64,000 nt of DNA from NCBI GenBank assembly GCA_041481445.1, contig JBGPBV010000011.1, positions 16,356-80,355 of the forward strand. The letters run 5' to 3'. Below the pieces are notes generated by a model. That model was not told the DNA's origin. It saw only the letters and a list, made by a program, of their open reading frames with translations, and ran no database searches. Origin of the DNA: AA29 sp041481445 (GTDB taxonomy: Bacteria > Acidobacteriota > Vicinamibacteria > Fen-336). Position 1 is the stretch's first letter. Each line of letters begins with the position of its first letter. Shown one piece after another: positions 59,610 through 64,000 of this stretch. The position numbers and the translations under genes were made by a program.

Positions 59610-61168
59610 GCGCGCCAAGGGAAGCGCCGCCGTCCCCGTCCCGATCGTCGGCCGTCGTCTTCCTGGCCTTCGCCTTCGTGTACCTCTACGCCTTCCCCTA
59701 CTTCGACCGCCTGCGCAGCGCCAACGAGCTCCCGCGCGTGCTGATGGCGCAGCAGATCGTGGAGCAGCGGACGTTCGCGATCGACGCCCGTCTGGGCGAG
59801 ATGGGGTCCGTGTTCGACGTGGCGACGACGCCGGAGGGACGTCACTACCCGAACAAGGCGCCGGGTCTGTCCCTGCTCGCCGTGCCCGTGTACTTCGCCG
59901 CCCGCACGATCGGGCGGATCGGTCCCGCCGACCTCGCGGTGTCCACCTGGCTCTTCCGCCTGACCGTCGTGACCGTTCCCGCGCTCCTGTTCCTGCCCGT
60001 CTTCTTCCGCCTCGCGCGCCGCTTCGCGCCGCCCGGCGCCGAGGCCTCCACGCGGGCCGCCCTCTGCGCCTATGCCCTCGGGTCGATGATGCTCCCGTAC
60101 GCGCTGCTGTTCATGTCGCACGTGCCGGCGGCGGTCGCCGTCGGCACCGCGTTCGCGATCGCCGGCTCGCTGGTGCGCGGGGAGACGCTACGGCCGATGC
60201 GCGCCGGGCTGGCGGTGGGAGCGCTCTCCGGTCTGGCCGTGCTCTGCGACTACCAGGCCCTGCTCGGGGCCGCGATCGTGTCGATCTACGCGTTCGTCGG
60301 CGGGCGGGATCGCCGGCGGCGGGCGGCGGCGGTGGCCGCGGGTGCGGCGCCGTTCGTCCTCGTGCTGCTCGCCGTCCACGCCCTCTGCTTCGGCTCACCC
60401 TGGCGGACGGGCTACAGCTTCTCGCCGGACGTCGCGCACCGGGAGGGATGGCTGGGCATCGTGGGCCCGAACCGCCCGGCCTTCTCGGCCATCCTCCTGG
60501 CTCCCGCCAGCGGCCTCCTCGTGCTGAGCCCGTGGGTCGTCCTCTCCGCCCTGGGCGCGGTCGCGATCTTCCGCGACGCCGAGGCCCGGGCGCGCATCGG
60601 GCGGGAAGCGGCGGTGGCGGTGGCCGTGATCGCCGGTTACATCCTCCTCATCGGGTCGCTGGTGCCGGAGATCGCGCGCGGCGGGTGGTCGGTCGGCCCG
60701 CGCTACCTCGCGGTGGCGGTGCCCTTCCTCGGCTGGCTGGCCGCCGCCGGGCTGGCCGCCGTCGATGGGAGCGTCGTCGGGCGCACGGTGGCTCATGCGC
60801 TCGTCCTGGTCGGGGTGATCGTGCACGTCCTGGCTGCGAGCACGTATCCGCACTGGCCGGACTCGCTCGCCAACCCCCTGCACGAGCTCGCGCTGCGCGT
60901 GCTCCGGGAGGGCCTCGCTCCGCACTCCCTGGGGACGCTCGCCGGCCTCACCGGCCCGCGGTCGCTCGTCCCTCTGTACCTGGCGGAGCTGGGCCTCTGC
61001 ATCGTCCTGCTCGGCGGGGCGTCCAGGCGGCGCGTGGCCTCGCTGGCCGCCGCGACCCTCCTGGCCGCGGTGGTGGTCTTCGTCGGCTACGCGCGGCTGC
61101 CGGGCAGCGGGGCGGAGGCCGAAGGCATGTGGCGCTTCGTGCGCAGCACGTGGGAGCCCCTGCCCTGA
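59606..61168 (+). CDS. Polytopic glycosyltransferase-like protein (group A)
   Basis: 520 aa, about twelve hydrophobic segments. Group A features: NELPRVLMAQQIVEQ, YPNKAPGLSLLAVPVYFA and a late GLLVLSPWVVLSALG loop, then GGWSVGPRYLAVAVPFLGWL. No soluble domain at the C-terminus. The ATGA overlap with the group C glycosyltransferase indicates coupled synthesis. Confidence 0.8.
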   Translation: MSAPREAPPSPSRSSAVVFLAFAFVYLYAFPYFDRLRSANELPRVLMAQQIVEQRTFAIDARLGEMGSVFDVATTPEGRHYPNKAPGLSLLAVPVYFAARTIGRIGPADLAVSTWLFRLTVVTVPALLFLPVFFRLARRFAPPGAEASTRAALCAYALGSMMLPYALLFMSHVPAAVAVGTAFAIAGSLVRGETLRPMRAGLAVGALSGLAVLCDYQALLGAAIVSIYAFVGGRDRRRRAAAVAAGAAPFVLVLLAVHALCFGSPWRTGYSFSPDVAHREGWLGIVGPNRPAFSAILLAPASGLLVLSPWVVLSALGAVAIFRDAEARARIGREAAVAVAVIAGYILLIGSLVPEIARGGWSVGPRYLAVAVPFLGWLAAAGLAAVDGSVVGRTVAHALVLVGVIVHVLAASTYPHWPDSLANPLHELALRVLREGLAPHSLGTLAGLTGPRSLVPLYLAELGLCIVLLGGASRRRVASLAAATLLAAVVVFVGYARLPGSGAEAEGMWRFVRSTWEPLP

Positions 61169-61181
61169 TCGCTCTCGGGGC

Positions 61182-62774
61182 TCAGGGGCGGAGGAAGGCC
61201 CGCCATCGTCCGGACTGGGCGGCGAGCCGGAGACGCGGCGCCTGCGCGCCGAAGATCTCCTCGGCGGCGGGGCCCCCGCGGACGAGGAACAGGTCGAAGC
61301 CCTCGAGCGCGCGCTCCGGGTCCAGGTGCTGCGGCTCCGTGAAGTGGGGCAGCGCCGGGGGCGTGTCCGGATTCCGCGGGCGGCAGGGAAGGTGGGGCTG
61401 CCGGCAGTAGTAGAGGAAGGTGGAGGAGCCGGGCGCCCGCCGCTCGGTCACGTAGTAGGCGGGCACTCCGGAGAAGATCCCGTCGACGTCGATCACGCCC
61501 GATTCGGCGTCGAACACCAGCCCGCCCGCCGCGTGGCCGGGGGGCACCGCGTCGATCACCGCGGCGAAATCCGAGAGCTCGCGCCCGAACGCGGCGTACT
61601 CATGCCGGAGGACGGCGGCGTAGACGCCGGCGGCGAGGACGACGGCGGCGGCGGCGAGGTCGAGCGTGCGGCCGCGCGCGCGCGCCAGCCGGGCCGGGAT
61701 GGCCAGGAGGGCGGTCACCGCCACCACCGGCGCGAAGCGCGGGTAGATGCTGTGGGCGTGGGGCGGGACGTGGTGGGGCAGGATGAAGTAGGCCGCGAGG
61801 GCGGCGAGGACGAGGCAGGCCGCGGCGCCGGGGGGCCTGCGCGCACGCGCGCCGTCGTCGGCGGGGACCCTCCAGGCCAGGATGGCCAGCCCCAGCACGA
61901 TCCCGAAGAAGGCGTACGCGGCGCGGACGTCCGCGCCGTCGCGGAAGCCGCGCAAGAGGTGGACGGGGAGGCCGCGCAGGCGGAAGAACAGCCGGCCGGG
62001 CAGGCCTTCGTCAGCGAGCTCCGCCGCGGTGGCGGCAAGGAACGCGCGGGCGACGGTGGTCCCGCTCGGTGCGTCCGCCCGGAAGGCCCGCGCTCCGTAC
62101 AGGAGCAGGGCGGCGAGGGAGGGCACCGCCGCCACCAGGCCGAGCGTGCGCACGGCCGGCGGGACCGTACGGTGGGCCGCCACCACGATCGCCGCCGCGG
62201 CCGCTCCCAGCGCGTAGGCCTCGAGGTGACAGAAGAAGAGGAGGAGGAGCGCGACGGTGAGGGTCAGGACCTGGAGACGGGGCCTCCGCCTCCAGGCCGG
62301 CTCGTCCGCCGCCTCCGCGAAGACCCACACCAGCACGGGCAGGGCGAGGACGAACGCCATGAGGCCGTAGTGGACGGGCATCGCGTAGCCGAGCGGAAAC
62401 GCGGCCAGCGCCGGGACCGTGCTGCGCCCGCAGGCGGCCAGCAGCCGGGCCGAGGCCAGGGGCAGGACCAGGACCTGGAGGCCGACCAGGACCTTGGCCG
62501 CGGCGCCCAGGGGCATCCAGGACGACAGGGCCACGAGGAGGACGAAGTGCGCGTCGAACGGCGCGAGGCGCAGGCCGACCGTGTAGAGCTTCGCGTACGG
62601 CGAGTCGGGCGAGGCCGCCTTGGCCAGCGCGTCGGCGATCGCGAGGTGATGCGGCAGGTCCAGGGCGGGCAGGAAGCGCGTGGCCAGGAGCGGGGCGAGG
62701 TACAGGGGCGCGAGGACGGCATAGCCCATCGCGAAGCGCCCGGCGCCCCCTTCCGCACGCGCAAAGCGCGTCAC
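61182..62774 (-). CDS. Polytopic membrane protein, glycosyltransferase-like
   Basis: 530 aa. Multi-spanning, with LDLPHHLAIADALAKA after the first helix and FFCHLEAYALGAAAAAIVVA in the middle. The acidic pair usual in GT-C enzymes is not obvious, so enzymatic identity is less sure than for its neighbours. About 140 C-terminal residues (VFDAESGVIDVDGIFSGVPA, FLYYCRQPHLPCRPRN) are soluble. GTG start in a GTGA overlap with the gene upstream. Confidence 0.75.
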   Translation of the reverse strand: MTRFARAEGGAGRFAMGYAVLAPLYLAPLLATRFLPALDLPHHLAIADALAKAASPDSPYAKLYTVGLRLAPFDAHFVLLVALSSWMPLGAAAKVLVGLQVLVLPLASARLLAACGRSTVPALAAFPLGYAMPVHYGLMAFVLALPVLVWVFAEAADEPAWRRRPRLQVLTLTVALLLLFFCHLEAYALGAAAAAIVVAAHRTVPPAVRTLGLVAAVPSLAALLLYGARAFRADAPSGTTVARAFLAATAAELADEGLPGRLFFRLRGLPVHLLRGFRDGADVRAAYAFFGIVLGLAILAWRVPADDGARARRPPGAAACLVLAALAAYFILPHHVPPHAHSIYPRFAPVVAVTALLAIPARLARARGRTLDLAAAAVVLAAGVYAAVLRHEYAAFGRELSDFAAVIDAVPPGHAAGGLVFDAESGVIDVDGIFSGVPAYYVTERRAPGSSTFLYYCRQPHLPCRPRNPDTPPALPHFTEPQHLDPERALEGFDLFLVRGGPAAEEIFGAQAPRLRLAAQSGRWRAFLRP

Positions 62775-64000
62775 GGGCGGCCACCTTCGGCTTCGAGGTA
62801 CGACCAGTACGGCGGGTCCAGGCCCGGGACGCGCACGCTGCGGAACGCGTAACCCCGGTCGCGCCAGTACTGCGCGTCGGGCGCGGGCGGGGACACGGCC
62901 TCCTCGGAGATCCACGGATGCCAGATGATCAGACGCGGCCGGCGCTGGAGGACGTAGGCCTCCGGAGCGCCCCTCCGGTGCCCGGGCCGGTCGCTGGTGG
63001 CCGGCACCTGGTGGGCGACGTAGAGGTCGCTCAGGCCCAGCAGATCGACGGTGGGCATCTCCGAGTAGTAGGGGAGCGCACCGGCGGCGGTGGTGGCGAT
63101 GCGCGTGCCGGGCGGGTAGGTCGAGGCGAGGTAGCGTCCGATCGCCGTCGTCTGCACGACGAATTGCTTGAGCCACCCGATCGAGTCGACGCCGTCGCGG
63201 CTGCCGACCTCCAAGGCCTGCGCGGCGACGCCCCGGTCGTGCACGGCGGCCGCGCCGAGCAGGCCGAGGACGGCGGCCACGGCGAGCGCGTTCCCGCGCG
63301 CGGTCGCCGGACGGCCGGAGAGGCGCGGCCATCCGGCCACGGCCCACCGCCAGAGGCTGGCGAGCCCCTCCTGGGCGGCAAGGGCCAGCAACGGCAGCAC
63401 CGGCACCAGGAAGCGATGGAGGGCCATGAAGTCCCCCCCGAGGCTCGCGACGTAGAGCGTCCACGCGGCCACGATCGCCACGACGAGCGACTTCAGCGTA
63501 CGCGCCCGTCGTGCCCCCCACCACGGCACCACGAGCAGGACGGCCGCCACCCAGGCCTGCGTGTCCCATGCGAACGATTCGACGTAGCGCCATCCGGGCC
63601 CCCACAGCGGCGCGCCCGCCTTGGCGTAGTACGTGTTGGGCAACGGGTAGCCGTAGTAGATCCATCGCCAGGTCCAGTACGGCACGAAGACGATGGCGAA
63701 GGCGCCGGCCCAGGCCAGGAGTCGGCCGAGGCGAGAAGGGCCGCGTCCGCCGCCGAGAGCGTGCGCGACCCGGTGCGCGCCCAGGAGTGCAAAGAGCATC
63801 AGGCCCTCCGGACGCGTGAGGGCGGCCAGGGCGGTGGCCACGCCGGACCACGGCCGCGGCCGCTCGTCCACCACTTCGACCACGTGCCCGAGCGCCGCCG
63901 CCGTGGCCAGCAGCGTGAACAGGGCGGTCTCCAGCCCACCCTCCGACCAGGCGGCAAACGGTGACGAGGCGGCCAGGAGCAGCGGGGCCAGGGCGGCCCA
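62771..64000 (-). CDS. Polytopic glycosyltransferase-like protein, 5' end outside window (group B)
   Basis: The frame is open to the window edge, so only the C-terminal part (at least 409 aa) is seen. The GTG at 63883 is internal: upstream codons continue a membrane-protein sequence (SPFAAWSEGGLETALFTLLA). Visible motifs are LTRPEGLMLFALL, YYGYPLPNTYYAKAG, a known GT-C loop seen in AftB-like enzymes, and STYPPGTRIATTAAGALPYY, which matches the protein at 47474-49432. The C-terminus is a soluble region of about 150 residues. Confidence 0.8.
   Translation of the reverse strand, partial: WAALAPLLLAASSPFAAWSEGGLETALFTLLATAAALGHVVEVVDERPRPWSGVATALAALTRPEGLMLFALLGAHRVAHALGGGRGPSRLGRLLAWAGAFAIVFVPYWTWRWIYYGYPLPNTYYAKAGAPLWGPGWRYVESFAWDTQAWVAAVLLVVPWWGARRARTLKSLVVAIVAAWTLYVASLGGDFMALHRFLVPVLPLLALAAQEGLASLWRWAVAGWPRLSGRPATARGNALAVAAVLGLLGAAAVHDRGVAAQALEVGSRDGVDSIGWLKQFVVQTTAIGRYLASTYPPGTRIATTAAGALPYYSEMPTVDLLGLSDLYVAHQVPATSDRPGHRRGAPEAYVLQRRPRLIIWHPWISEEAVSPPAPDAQYWRDRGYAFRSVRVPGLDPPYWSYLEAEGGRP

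Overview
The window is very GC-rich, densely packed bacterial chromosomal DNA. About 53 protein genes fill it. No gap between genes exceeds 300 bases, and I saw no tRNA, rRNA, CRISPR array or insertion sequence. Gene content points to a large-genome, heterotrophic Gram-negative, most probably an acidobacterium: a periplasmic molybdenum hydroxylase with a CRTAC1-like protein, lipoprotein zinc proteases, a DUF2330/RnfD-like pair, a MoxR-DUF58 operon and many polytopic glycosyltransferases. This assignment is inference, since no rRNA is present. GTG and TTG starts are common. Many adjacent genes share an NTGA stop/start overlap, and several single genes have a -10 box only 5-8 bases before the start codon, as expected for leaderless mRNAs.

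Layout. 29-4493 (minus): two-subunit molybdenum hydroxylase plus a beta-propeller protein. 4609-8887 (plus): a DUF2911-like protein, a TPR protein and the RnfD-like/DUF2330 pair. 8951-15722 (minus): HNH endonuclease, N-acetylglutamate synthase with a secreted metallopeptidase, and a GH3 beta-glucosidase with a small membrane protein. 15791-22137 (plus): a three-gene ABC exporter, a LarA-family protein and a VapBC toxin-antitoxin pair. 22127-26869 (minus): zinc protease lipoprotein, a short exported protein, an orphan TolR/ExbD and a repeat-containing helical protein. 26925-27629 (plus): a DUF4190/pilin-like protein. 27557-34128 (minus): a seven-gene MoxR operon in which consecutive genes overlap or nearly touch. 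34180-36044 (plus): a small ORF and rho with a clear sigma-70 promoter. 36128-40487: two secreted PKD-like paralogues flanking a Fic-like protein without the catalytic His, then a DUF6335 protein, CCA tRNA nucleotidyltransferase and a coupled coiled-coil protein. 40516-44132 (minus): a PGM1-like ATP-grasp ligase, a class I glutamine-amidotransferase-like protein and a YdjC/ChbG-type deacetylase.

44253-64000 is one long envelope-glycan region: ten multi-spanning GT-C-type glycosyltransferases or relatives in mixed orientation, with a WecE-like sugar aminotransferase and a methyltransferase in the middle. By shared motifs most of the ten fall into paralogous groups, so the region looks built by repeated duplication. 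The last gene runs off the right edge.

The least described parts are the ATP-grasp/amidotransferase pair, the pseudo-Fic with its flanking secreted paralogues, the triple-repeat protein beside an orphan TolR, and an orphan plus-strand promoter at about 10.1 kb that reads into a strong hairpin.
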